Of a stretch of DNA of 34,623 bases, positions 22,451-29,666 are shown one piece after another. Origin of the DNA: Allorhizobium sonneratiae. Lineage in GTDB: Bacteria; Pseudomonadota; Alphaproteobacteria; Rhizobiales; Rhizobiaceae. The number at the start of each line of letters is the position of its first letter. Position 1 is the first letter of the stretch. Location: assembly GCF_023700755.1 (NCBI RefSeq), contig NZ_JAMKOJ010000016.1, positions 1 to 34,623 on the forward strand. The letters are read 5' to 3'. The notes under the pieces were generated by a model. That model saw nothing but the letters and a program-made list of their open reading frames with translations. It had not been told where the DNA came from and did not search any database. The position numbers and the translations under genes are program-made.

Positions 22451-23472
22451 CTGATTTTATCAGCTCCATTCTCACCTCTATTGACAATATGGGGGCAAAT
22501 TTTTCGCAGGAAGCATATCAGGCTGTTTCGACGAATATTGCACCGGCGCTTGATGCCGGCTGCGTCCTTTATGTTGCACATTTTGGCCTCCTGTTGATGA
22601 CCGGCGCCACGTCTTTGACCGGCAGGGAGATATTGTTCCGTATCACTCGCATGTCGCTGATCATCGCTTTAATTCAGTCATGGGGTCTTTTTGATCAGCT
22701 TTTCTATCAATGGATCAATCTTGCGCCTGAAACCGTTGGCAAGTCTATTCTGACCTTCACGCATTCCAGCGTATCGGACGCAACCTCTGGCCTGACAACG
22801 ATCTGGGAGGTGGCGAACGAAGTCGGAATTTCCATTGTCAAGCGCGCAGGCTATTTCTCTATTCTGCCTGGATTGCTTGCAATTACACTTTATGTAGTTG
22901 CATGTATATTTATTGCAATAGCGCTGGCGCTCATCATACTTTCAAAAGTTATGATCTGGGTTCTGATTGGAACTGCACCAATATTTATTTCACTTTATCT
23001 CTTTGAAAGCACAAAGGGATTATCTCAATCATGGTTTAATCAATTGCTATTATACGCTTTTCTTCAATTATTTGTTTACATAGTATCTTCTTTTATGATT
23101 TCTTCAGTAGAAACAACGATGAATAATCTTCAAGTTGCAGCATCTAGCATGACTATACAAATATCGGATTTAGGCCCTTTCCTTTTAATTTGCGCGGCTG
23201 GCGTCTATATTCTTCTTCACGTTCAAACGCTTGCACAAGGCATTGCCGGTGGTTTTGCTATTAATGGCGCTGCATTTGCGGGCGCGGCACCAGCACTTGC
23301 GGGCGCTTTAGCTTGGAGAGCAGCCAAGCGGGGTAGTAAGGCGGCTTGGGCAGCAGCCAAGCGGGGTAGCAAGTCAGACGGAAGTGGCGGCGGTTCCGTC
23401 TCTAATAATGGTGCCAGCACAAGTGCAAGCGCCTTGCAAGATCGCATTCAAAACCAGTCTCTTCCGCTTTAA
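22447..23472 (+). CDS. virB6: VirB6-like polytopic channel protein
   Basis: A 341-residue membrane protein of the TrbL/VirB6 family. After an amphipathic N-terminus it has five or more hydrophobic segments, including ITLYVVACIFIAIALALIIL, MIWVLIGTAPIFISLYLF and GPFLLICAAGVYILL. A periplasmic loop lies near the middle (LAPETVGKSILTFTHSS onward), as expected. The C-terminus is Ala/Gly-rich with two near-identical AAKRGSK segments and a Ser-rich tail. It is placed between virB7 and virB8. VirB6 contributes to the inner-membrane translocation path. Confidence 0.88.
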   Translation: MTDFISSILTSIDNMGANFSQEAYQAVSTNIAPALDAGCVLYVAHFGLLLMTGATSLTGREILFRITRMSLIIALIQSWGLFDQLFYQWINLAPETVGKSILTFTHSSVSDATSGLTTIWEVANEVGISIVKRAGYFSILPGLLAITLYVVACIFIAIALALIILSKVMIWVLIGTAPIFISLYLFESTKGLSQSWFNQLLLYAFLQLFVYIVSSFMISSVETTMNNLQVAASSMTIQISDLGPFLLICAAGVYILLHVQTLAQGIAGGFAINGAAFAGAAPALAGALAWRAAKRGSKAAWAAAKRGSKSDGSGGGSVSNNGASTSASALQDRIQNQSLPL

Positions 23473-23491
23473 TTCAGAGAGTTGAGTAAAA

Positions 23492-24181
23492 ATGAAAAAT
23501 CAAAAGATAGAGCCTTATTTTCATCAAGGCACCGTTTGGGAAGAGCAAAACCGTCGCTATCGGGCTGTCGTTTTGTGGCTTTCCATCCTCTTTTCGCTTT
23601 TGAGCCTCGTCGTGGCCGGCCTTTGCGCGCTGGCGCTCTACGGGCTTGCGCCCCTAAAAACCTTTGAACCCTACATCATTGAAGTCGATAAAACGACCGG
23701 CTACACGCAAATCCTCAACGAGCGGAATGCCTCGGTTGACGCATTGTCCATGACGGATCGCCAGGCCGTGACGCAGGCGAATGTAGTGCGCTATATCCGG
23801 GCCCGTGAGGGCTACGATCCGTTGTCGGTGAGCGATAATTTCAAGCTGGCGGCTCTTTTGTCTACCGGGCAGGCGGCGAAGGATTTGGCTGAGCTTTATG
23901 CCGACACGAACGAGAAAAGTCCGGTCAAGGTTTACGGCAAAAACACCAATGTTCTTGTCGAGATCAAGAGCGTCAGTTTTGGCAATGATACGACCGCACT
24001 AGTCCGCTTCTCTACCGAAGAAAAGACCGACACCAAAACCATTGTCCGGCATTGGGTTTCGGTTGTGCGGTTCCGCTACACCAGTCAGCCCGAGAAGAAT
24101 CAGTGGCGCTTTGATAACCCGCTAGGGTTCCAGGTCACAAGTTACCGGCGCGACCAAGAAACCGTTACTGCGGGTCAATAA
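23492..24181 (+). CDS. virB8: VirB8-like inner-membrane assembly protein
   Basis: A 229-residue bitopic protein: cytoplasmic N-terminus (about 20 residues), one membrane helix at about 22-48 (VLWLSILFSLLSLVVAGLCA), then the periplasmic VirB8 domain with the familiar TMTDRQAVTQANVVRYIRAR-like helix (MTDRQAVTQANVVRYIRARE), GYDPLSVSDNFKLAALLST, and beta strands ending in NPLGFQVTSYRRD. VirB8 nucleates the inner-membrane part of the T4SS. It is followed after one base by virB9. Confidence 0.93.
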   Translation: MKNQKIEPYFHQGTVWEEQNRRYRAVVLWLSILFSLLSLVVAGLCALALYGLAPLKTFEPYIIEVDKTTGYTQILNERNASVDALSMTDRQAVTQANVVRYIRAREGYDPLSVSDNFKLAALLSTGQAAKDLAELYADTNEKSPVKVYGKNTNVLVEIKSVSFGNDTTALVRFSTEEKTDTKTIVRHWVSVVRFRYTSQPEKNQWRFDNPLGFQVTSYRRDQETVTAGQ

Positions 24182-24182
24182 G

Positions 24183-24992
24183 ATGAAAAAACATATCGCA
24201 ATTCTTGCGGCCCTGTCGATTGCCGCACCGCTACCGGCTTTGGCGATGGAAGCGCCAAAAGCCGGCAATCTGGACAGCAAGATTCGCTCTGTTGTCTATC
24301 AGGAAAACAATGTCGTCAGGATTGACGCCACTTACGGCATTTCGACGGTTTTGATGTTTGATCCAGCGGAAAAATTCGAGACAGTTGCTCTCGGCGATAC
24401 GCAGTCATGGCAGATCATGCCGAACAATGCGAAAAACATGCTGTTTCTCAAGCCTGTCGCCAAGAATGCTGAAACCAATCTAACCGTTGTGACCGATCAG
24501 CACGTCTATTTCCTTGAACTACATGATCACGCTCCTAGCGATCATGATAAGATCTATGGCGTCAGGTTTATTTATCCCGAAAACCAGAAGAGATTGGCGG
24601 TTCTGAAAGAAGCCCAATACAGGGCCGCGCATCCGAACATTGCCGGTATCGATAAGAGCAATGTGAATTATAATTATTCATATTCTGGCACGAAATCTCT
24701 GAAGCCCGTCGAAATGTTTGATGACGGGAAAAAAACCTTTTTCCGATTTGTCGGGAAGATCCCGGCGATCTTCGCCGTCGGTCAAGACTACAAGGAAAGC
24801 CTTGTCAATTTCAGGACCGAAGGACGGTATATCGTCGTTGATGGTGTCGCAAAGCAATATACGCTGCGCGACGGCGAACTTTACGTTTGCATTTTCAACC
24901 TCTCACGTCCTGACATGAACGGCCCGCGAAAAGATGTATTCGGCCCGAAATTCGAGCCTAACGCAGTAAAACGTTGGGGGAGCGGCAACTAA
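24183..24992 (+). CDS. virB9: VirB9-like outer-membrane core protein
   Basis: A 269-residue exported protein with a signal peptide ending LPALA. The N-terminal domain has SKIRSVVYQENNVVRIDATY and GDTQSWQIMP, followed by NLTVVTDQHVYFLEL; the C-terminal domain has PVEMFDDGKKTFFRFVGKIP and VVDGVAKQYTLRDG. These are the usual VirB9/CagX features. With VirB7 and VirB10 it forms the outer-membrane core complex. One cysteine (YVCIFN) remains near the end and could pair with VirB7. The stop overlaps the virB10 start by one base. Confidence 0.93.
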   Translation: MKKHIAILAALSIAAPLPALAMEAPKAGNLDSKIRSVVYQENNVVRIDATYGISTVLMFDPAEKFETVALGDTQSWQIMPNNAKNMLFLKPVAKNAETNLTVVTDQHVYFLELHDHAPSDHDKIYGVRFIYPENQKRLAVLKEAQYRAAHPNIAGIDKSNVNYNYSYSGTKSLKPVEMFDDGKKTFFRFVGKIPAIFAVGQDYKESLVNFRTEGRYIVVDGVAKQYTLRDGELYVCIFNLSRPDMNGPRKDVFGPKFEPNAVKRWGSGN

Positions 24993-26191
24993 TGAACAAT
25001 TCTGATATGTTGAAATCCATCAATGAAGATGCTGAGGAAGCAGTCATTACGAAGCATAAGATGGAGAAGAAAAATCCGCTTCTTCTATTGGGCTTTGTCG
25101 GTCTGGCGCTAGGCGCGTCTTTCTTTGCCTATCAGGCATCAATGCCAACGCCGAAAAACCAGAAGCAGACACAAGAGGATTTCAGGCCGGGCGATCCTTT
25201 CGCCCCCCCATCCTTCTCGTTCGATAAGCCAAAGCCACCTGCCGATAACATTCTCAAGCTCCCACCACCACCGCCTTCGCCGCCACCAGCGCCGCAAGTG
25301 ACAACTTTTAATGTGCCACCGCCGCCTGTCCAGGTATCGGCTCCGCCAACGCCTTTACCGGCGCAACAAAAGTCTGAAGACAACGCGCTTGATCCACGTT
25401 TCACGTCGAAAATGATGGCTTTTGATTATTCATCGCCACAAAGCGGGAGTGGGTCGTCTGATCTCACCAGAGGACAAAGCGGGCCAGTCGTTGCCGGAAC
25501 CGACTCAAACAGCAAATACCTTGCAAATCTGGCACAGGTTGGAAGTCAGGCACAAACGGCCACCAAAATTGCCCGTATCGATGCGCTTGTTGCGCAAGGA
25601 ACTATCATTCCTGGCATTCTTGAAACGGCGATCTCGTCAGACTTGCCGGGCGAAATCCGGGCGATCACGAGTTCGGATGTTTACAGCTTTGACGGAAGAC
25701 GGGTCCTCATTCCTGCCGGAACGCGGCTGATTGGCGAATATAATTCTGACATTACCACCGGCCAGACCCGGATTTTCATCATTTGGACGCGGCTCATTCG
25801 CAATGATGGGGTATCCGTTAGGCTCGATAGCTATGGCACCGACCAAATCGGTCGATCCGGTCTGACCGGCGATGTCGATAATCACTGGCGGGCGCGGTTT
25901 GGCTCGGCCATTCTGCTTTCTATGGTTGGCGGGGCTTCTTCCTATGTCGCTGGCGGCACCAGCACTTCGGATACCAGTGCAGCTTACCAGGCCCGCCAGA
26001 CAATGGCAGAATCGTTCTCGCAAATGTCTAATCAGACGCTTGAAAAGACGATTTCTATTCCACCAACAATTAACGTTCAACAGGGCGCAAGGATCAATAT
26101 TTTCGTCAGAAGAGATTTGGATTTCTCTGCCTTTTATCCTGATCCTGTCACTGAAGCGGAGAAAGAAATACTGCATGAACGTCGCAATTAA
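24992..26191 (+). CDS. virB10: VirB10-like core-complex scaffold
   Basis: A 399-residue protein. The cytoplasmic N-terminus (about 35 residues) leads to one membrane helix (LLLLGFVGLALGASFFAYQA), then a long Pro-rich periplasmic linker (about 85-125, with runs of four to five prolines), and a C-terminal TrbI/VirB10 beta-barrel domain with GTIIPGILETAISSDLPGEI, DGRRVLIPAGTRLIGEYNS and PTINVQQGARINIFVRRDL. The ATG at 24992 follows GGGGGAGCGG and is preferred to an upstream start within virB9. VirB10 spans both membranes and passes energy signals to the outer-membrane gate. The end overlaps virB11 by 17 bases. Confidence 0.95.
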   Translation: MNNSDMLKSINEDAEEAVITKHKMEKKNPLLLLGFVGLALGASFFAYQASMPTPKNQKQTQEDFRPGDPFAPPSFSFDKPKPPADNILKLPPPPPSPPPAPQVTTFNVPPPPVQVSAPPTPLPAQQKSEDNALDPRFTSKMMAFDYSSPQSGSGSSDLTRGQSGPVVAGTDSNSKYLANLAQVGSQAQTATKIARIDALVAQGTIIPGILETAISSDLPGEIRAITSSDVYSFDGRRVLIPAGTRLIGEYNSDITTGQTRIFIIWTRLIRNDGVSVRLDSYGTDQIGRSGLTGDVDNHWRARFGSAILLSMVGGASSYVAGGTSTSDTSAAYQARQTMAESFSQMSNQTLEKTISIPPTINVQQGARINIFVRRDLDFSAFYPDPVTEAEKEILHERRN

Positions 26192-27200
26192 TACGAAAGA
26201 GATGCACTATCCGCTGTTGCAAGCTCTTTCTCCTCTTCAGAAATTTCTCGATGATGAAAATATCATCGAGATTTCCGTCAATGCACCGGGCTACGTTTTC
26301 ATTGAGCGCCTGGGTTCAATCTATATGGAACGTCATGACGTTCCAGAACTCGACGGCGCGGCAATCAGGTTGCTTTCTGAACGCGTTGCGACAACCACCA
26401 AGCAATTTATCAATCAGCAGCACCCGCTTTTGGGTGCTGCATTGCCATTGCGATCGGAACGCATTCAATTCGTCATTTCACCAGCCTGTGAAGGAGAAGG
26501 GATTTTCTCGATCCGCAAGCAGGTCATGAAAAACATGACGCTTGACGACTACGAGAAAACAGGGGCGTTCGACAAAATCTGTCTTTCTTCTTCCGGCAGT
26601 TCTGAAATCGATGAGCGCCTATCCCATCTTTTGAAACAGGAAAAATATGGGGAGTTTCTACGCACAGCGATTGCCGGCCATGTCACTATGCTGATCAGCG
26701 GAGGGACGGGAACTGGCAAGACCACCTTCATGAATGCCTGCCTCCATGCAGTGGATTTGAACGAGCGGATCATCACCATTGAAGATGCACGCGAACTTCA
26801 TCCACCGCATCAGAACATTGTTCACCTGGTTGCGTCCAAGGGAGGCCAAGGGCGAGCCTCTGTCTCTATTCAGGATTTATTGGAAGCATCCTTGCGCCTG
26901 CGCCCGGACCGGATTTTTCTGGGCGAGGTGCGCGGTAGCGAGGTGGTATCATTTCTGCAGGCCGTCAATACCGGCCATCCTGGATCGATGTGTACGGTTC
27001 ACGCCGATAATCCAACAAGCGCTTATGAGCGCATTGCCATGATGATGATGCAGTCTGGCGCGGCGCCAACGCTCACCCGTGACGATCTTATAAGATATAT
27101 CAAAAGCGCCATACCAATCGTCATACAGCTCACAAGGAATGGCGGTCATCGCGGCCTATCAGAAATCTATTTTGCCAGAAGTGACGACCATGGAATTTAA
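26175..27200 (+). CDS. virB11: VirB11 traffic ATPase
   Basis: A 341-residue hexameric ATPase of the VirB11/PulE group. Walker A GGTGTGKTT has its lysine at residue 182; the Asp box (RIITIEDARELH), Walker B (RPDRIFLGEVRGSE) and His box (GHPGSMCTVHADNP) follow in order. The N-terminal domain carries ENIIEISVNAPGYVFIERLG. The start at 26175 lies inside the end of virB10; earlier in-frame starts are overlapping artefacts. VirB11 switches the system between pilus building and substrate transfer. It overlaps virD4 by 11 bases. Confidence 0.95.
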   Translation: MNVAINTKEMHYPLLQALSPLQKFLDDENIIEISVNAPGYVFIERLGSIYMERHDVPELDGAAIRLLSERVATTTKQFINQQHPLLGAALPLRSERIQFVISPACEGEGIFSIRKQVMKNMTLDDYEKTGAFDKICLSSSGSSEIDERLSHLLKQEKYGEFLRTAIAGHVTMLISGGTGTGKTTFMNACLHAVDLNERIITIEDARELHPPHQNIVHLVASKGGQGRASVSIQDLLEASLRLRPDRIFLGEVRGSEVVSFLQAVNTGHPGSMCTVHADNPTSAYERIAMMMMQSGAAPTLTRDDLIRYIKSAIPIVIQLTRNGGHRGLSEIYFARSDDHGI

Positions 27201-29190
27201 TCGCAAGACAGTCATTTTAGCGGCGGTTGCCGCTTTTTTTTTAACGGTCTTTATCGCTGAAATCGTCTATTGCCTCTACTGGGTCGTATCCTATCACGAT
27301 TCCACCTTATTGAAGGCGATCTCGTCTCAACCTTTCTTGCCCTTTGAGCAGGTCTATTTCTATTGGGGGAATGCGATCGTTCGCAAGGCGGCCGCAACGG
27401 CTTTGCTCATTGCTGCCTTGATAGCCGCGATGATTACTCTTCTTCTTTTTCGCCGTAAAAAGGAGCCGTTGGGCAATGCAGCGTTCCAGACGGTTTCCGA
27501 AATCAGTTCTGGGAAGTTTTTCAGGAAAAAGGGCCATATTTTCGGCAAAGCCGGCAATCGGATCATTCGGGCTTTGGACGATGGCCACCACTTGGTGATC
27601 GGTCCGACGCGATCGGGTAAAGGTGTTGGCTATGTCATCACGAATGCCTTAATGCATGTGGGCTCGATGATCGTCACTGATCTCAAGGGCGAGGTCTGGA
27701 ATGCCACAGCCGGCTATCGTGTTTCGCAAGGAAATCGTGTTTTCCGCTTTGCTCCAGGTCAAGATTTTTCACATCGATACAATCCCCTTGATTTCGTTCG
27801 TCCTGACATTGGCGATAGGACCACGGATATTCAGAACATCGCACTGACACTCATACCGGAAAAAGGCGGAGATGGTGCGATTTGGTCGCAACTGGCACAA
27901 CAGATTGCCGCCGCGCTGATCAGCTATATTCTTGAGAGTGATCGTTTTGAGGGTCGTCGCAATCTCGGGGAACTGAATAATCTGATCAATAGCGGGCAGA
28001 GCTTGCAGGAGAAAATGGAAAATATTTTGAGGCGGGAAAGAGATCTTTCTAAGTTCACCATTCAAGGTTTCAACCAGTTTATTCAGATGCCGGAAAAAAC
28101 GGCAGGATCGGCCTTGACCGATTTGCAGGCAGCTTTGAACCCGTGGAAAAATGAGAAAATTGCCGCTTCTACGGCAATGACTGATCATGCTTTCAAAGAC
28201 GCGATCTATAACCTCAAAAAACAACCATCAAGCATTTATATAACACCAAACGTGTCTGACATGACCTTGTTGCGTCCGCTCATGGCGCTTTTTGTCCAAC
28301 AAATCATGAATATACTTCTTTTGAAGCACGAGCAGAAAGCTTTGACGACATTTTTCCTGCTTGACGAATTTCGTCAGCTTGGAAAAATGCAACAACTTAT
28401 GACAAGTTTGCCATATGTCGCCGGGTATAACATTAAATTTGCTTTCGTCATTCAGGACTTGAAAGGAGTGGATGGCATTTATGGCGAACACGAGCGGACC
28501 TCGATGCTCGCCAATTGCCGCTACCAGATGGTTCTTGGGGCAAACGATAATGTCACAGCCGAATTTGTTTCAAAGGCCCTGGGCCAGGTGACAGTCCGGT
28601 ATAACTCACGGTCTCAATCAGGGGGGTTTGGCGGTATTGGCGGATATTCCCGCACAACCTTGAATGAGACGATCCGCGACCGTGCTTTGATGATGCCGCA
28701 AGAAATTCGTCAAATGCCGCAGAAACAAATGCTTTTGCTTATCGAAGGGCAGAAACCAATAAAGTGCCAAAAACTGCGATTTTATGAAACCAATCCGTTT
28801 AAAGAGGCCGAAGCTTACGCACAGCAACACGTTCCCATGGTCCCATCCGTTTTTATCGGTGCTTTTGGTTCATCCCCCAATCTTCAGCGGGTTCTCGATG
28901 AGGCGGATAGCAGAGACGACGAACAAGAGGATCAGGGCCGGGACGAAGACGAGGACCAGAACGTTGAAGAGGAAAATACCGTTGAACAACCAGCAGAACG
29001 AAATCAATTTGTCGATCAGTTGTCGTTGCTCGAAATGAAGGCACAGGAGGCGAATGACCGGCTTAACCAACGCATTCAAGCGCTGGAAAAAGCTATCAAT
29101 GAGGCGGCCCGAAAAGCGCCGCGGAAGGTCAGACCGGAGATTGAGGATCTGTTTAACGCAACGGTTCCTGATCCAGAAACGGCGACTTAA
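27190..29190 (+). CDS. virD4: VirD4/TraG coupling protein
   Basis: A 666-residue coupling ATPase that would bring the relaxase-DNA complex to the VirB channel. Two N-terminal membrane segments (about 6-30 and 60-80) are followed by Walker A IGPTRSGKGVG (lysine 144), VTDLKGE, and Walker B FFLLDEFRQLG. The family core ends around residue 560; the last 100 residues are an unusual acidic stretch (about 570-605, mostly Asp, Glu and Gln) followed by a coiled coil (LLEMKAQEANDRLNQRIQAL). Such tails in some coupling proteins take part in substrate choice. It ends the plus-strand operon, 27 bases before a terminator. Confidence 0.94.
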   Translation: MEFNRKTVILAAVAAFFLTVFIAEIVYCLYWVVSYHDSTLLKAISSQPFLPFEQVYFYWGNAIVRKAAATALLIAALIAAMITLLLFRRKKEPLGNAAFQTVSEISSGKFFRKKGHIFGKAGNRIIRALDDGHHLVIGPTRSGKGVGYVITNALMHVGSMIVTDLKGEVWNATAGYRVSQGNRVFRFAPGQDFSHRYNPLDFVRPDIGDRTTDIQNIALTLIPEKGGDGAIWSQLAQQIAAALISYILESDRFEGRRNLGELNNLINSGQSLQEKMENILRRERDLSKFTIQGFNQFIQMPEKTAGSALTDLQAALNPWKNEKIAASTAMTDHAFKDAIYNLKKQPSSIYITPNVSDMTLLRPLMALFVQQIMNILLLKHEQKALTTFFLLDEFRQLGKMQQLMTSLPYVAGYNIKFAFVIQDLKGVDGIYGEHERTSMLANCRYQMVLGANDNVTAEFVSKALGQVTVRYNSRSQSGGFGGIGGYSRTTLNETIRDRALMMPQEIRQMPQKQMLLLIEGQKPIKCQKLRFYETNPFKEAEAYAQQHVPMVPSVFIGAFGSSPNLQRVLDEADSRDDEQEDQGRDEDEDQNVEEENTVEQPAERNQFVDQLSLLEMKAQEANDRLNQRIQALEKAINEAARKAPRKVRPEIEDLFNATVPDPETAT

Positions 29191-29216
29191 ACAGCAAGAC
29201 CAAGCCATATTGAATG

Positions 29217-29242
29217 AAAGACCGGCGATAGCCGGTCTTTTT
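29217..29242 (+). terminator. Terminator of the virB-virD4 operon
   Basis: AAAGACCGGC-GATA-GCCGGTCTTTTT is a perfect stem followed by T residues, 27 bases after the virD4 stop and just before the right copy of the 140-bp repeat. Confidence 0.9.
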
Positions 29243-29249
29243 GGTTTCT

Positions 29250-29389
29250 TCCTGGTGGAGATTGTTTTCCAGCCTTAGAGCTGCGGGAGCAGCTCGTTGA
29301 GGCCGGAGCCGCCGCGTTGCGGCGCGCGCAGCAGGCGAAGGCAACCCGCGCCCGTAAGGTTGCGCCGTAGGGATTGCCGAAGCCTTGTG
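29250..29389 (-). repeat. 140-bp repeat, right copy (inverted)
   Basis: This is the exact reverse complement of 13986-14125, so a 15.1-kb segment holding the whole T4SS is bracketed by perfect inverted repeats. It is squeezed between the virD4 terminator and the terminator of the convergent relaxase operon. Confidence 0.95.
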
Positions 29390-29397
29390 AGAAACAA

Positions 29398-29421
29398 AAA
29401 AACCGCCCGAAGGCGGTTTTT
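29398..29421. terminator. Terminator of the relaxase operon
   Basis: AAAAACCGCC-CGAA-GGCGGTTTTT is a perfect ten-pair stem with A and T tracts, 19 bases beyond the stop of the small minus-strand gene at 29441. Confidence 0.9.
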
Positions 29422-29440
29422 CAATGACGATGGACTATGA

Positions 29441-29662
29441 TTACCTGAACTCATTTTGAACGAGACTCATCCAGTGATCGACATGCCTGTATAGTGACAT
29501 TGCCGCGTCCATCACAGCATGTACACCAGCATCCACCAGGTAGAAAGCGAACATGGCAAGCAAAACACAGCCAAACACAGCACCAAGGGCACTCCCCTCT
29601 GTGTCGCCTTTCTGGCGGTTTTCATGCAGATGGACTAGATATGATGGTGGTTGCTCAAACAT
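29441..29662 (-). CDS. Small membrane protein after the relaxase
   Basis: A 73-residue protein with one clear membrane segment (SALGAVFGCVLLAMFAFYLV), a polar N-terminus rich in His and Gln, and an amphipathic C-terminus with two His residues. AAAGG lies 8 bases before the ATG, and the start is only four bases after the relaxase stop, so it is the last gene of the mobC-relaxase operon. I do not recognise a family. Position suggests a transfer accessory such as an exclusion or relaxosome-anchoring factor; this is a guess. Confidence 0.65.
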   Translation of the reverse strand: MFEQPPSYLVHLHENRQKGDTEGSALGAVFGCVLLAMFAFYLVDAGVHAVMDAAMSLYRHVDHWMSLVQNEFR

Positions 29663-29666
29663 GGGA

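Noticed and set aside
13986..29389. The 140-bp inverted repeats as insertion-sequence ends
   Set aside because: They are far longer than IS terminal repeats, enclose no transposase, and no target-site duplication is visible.
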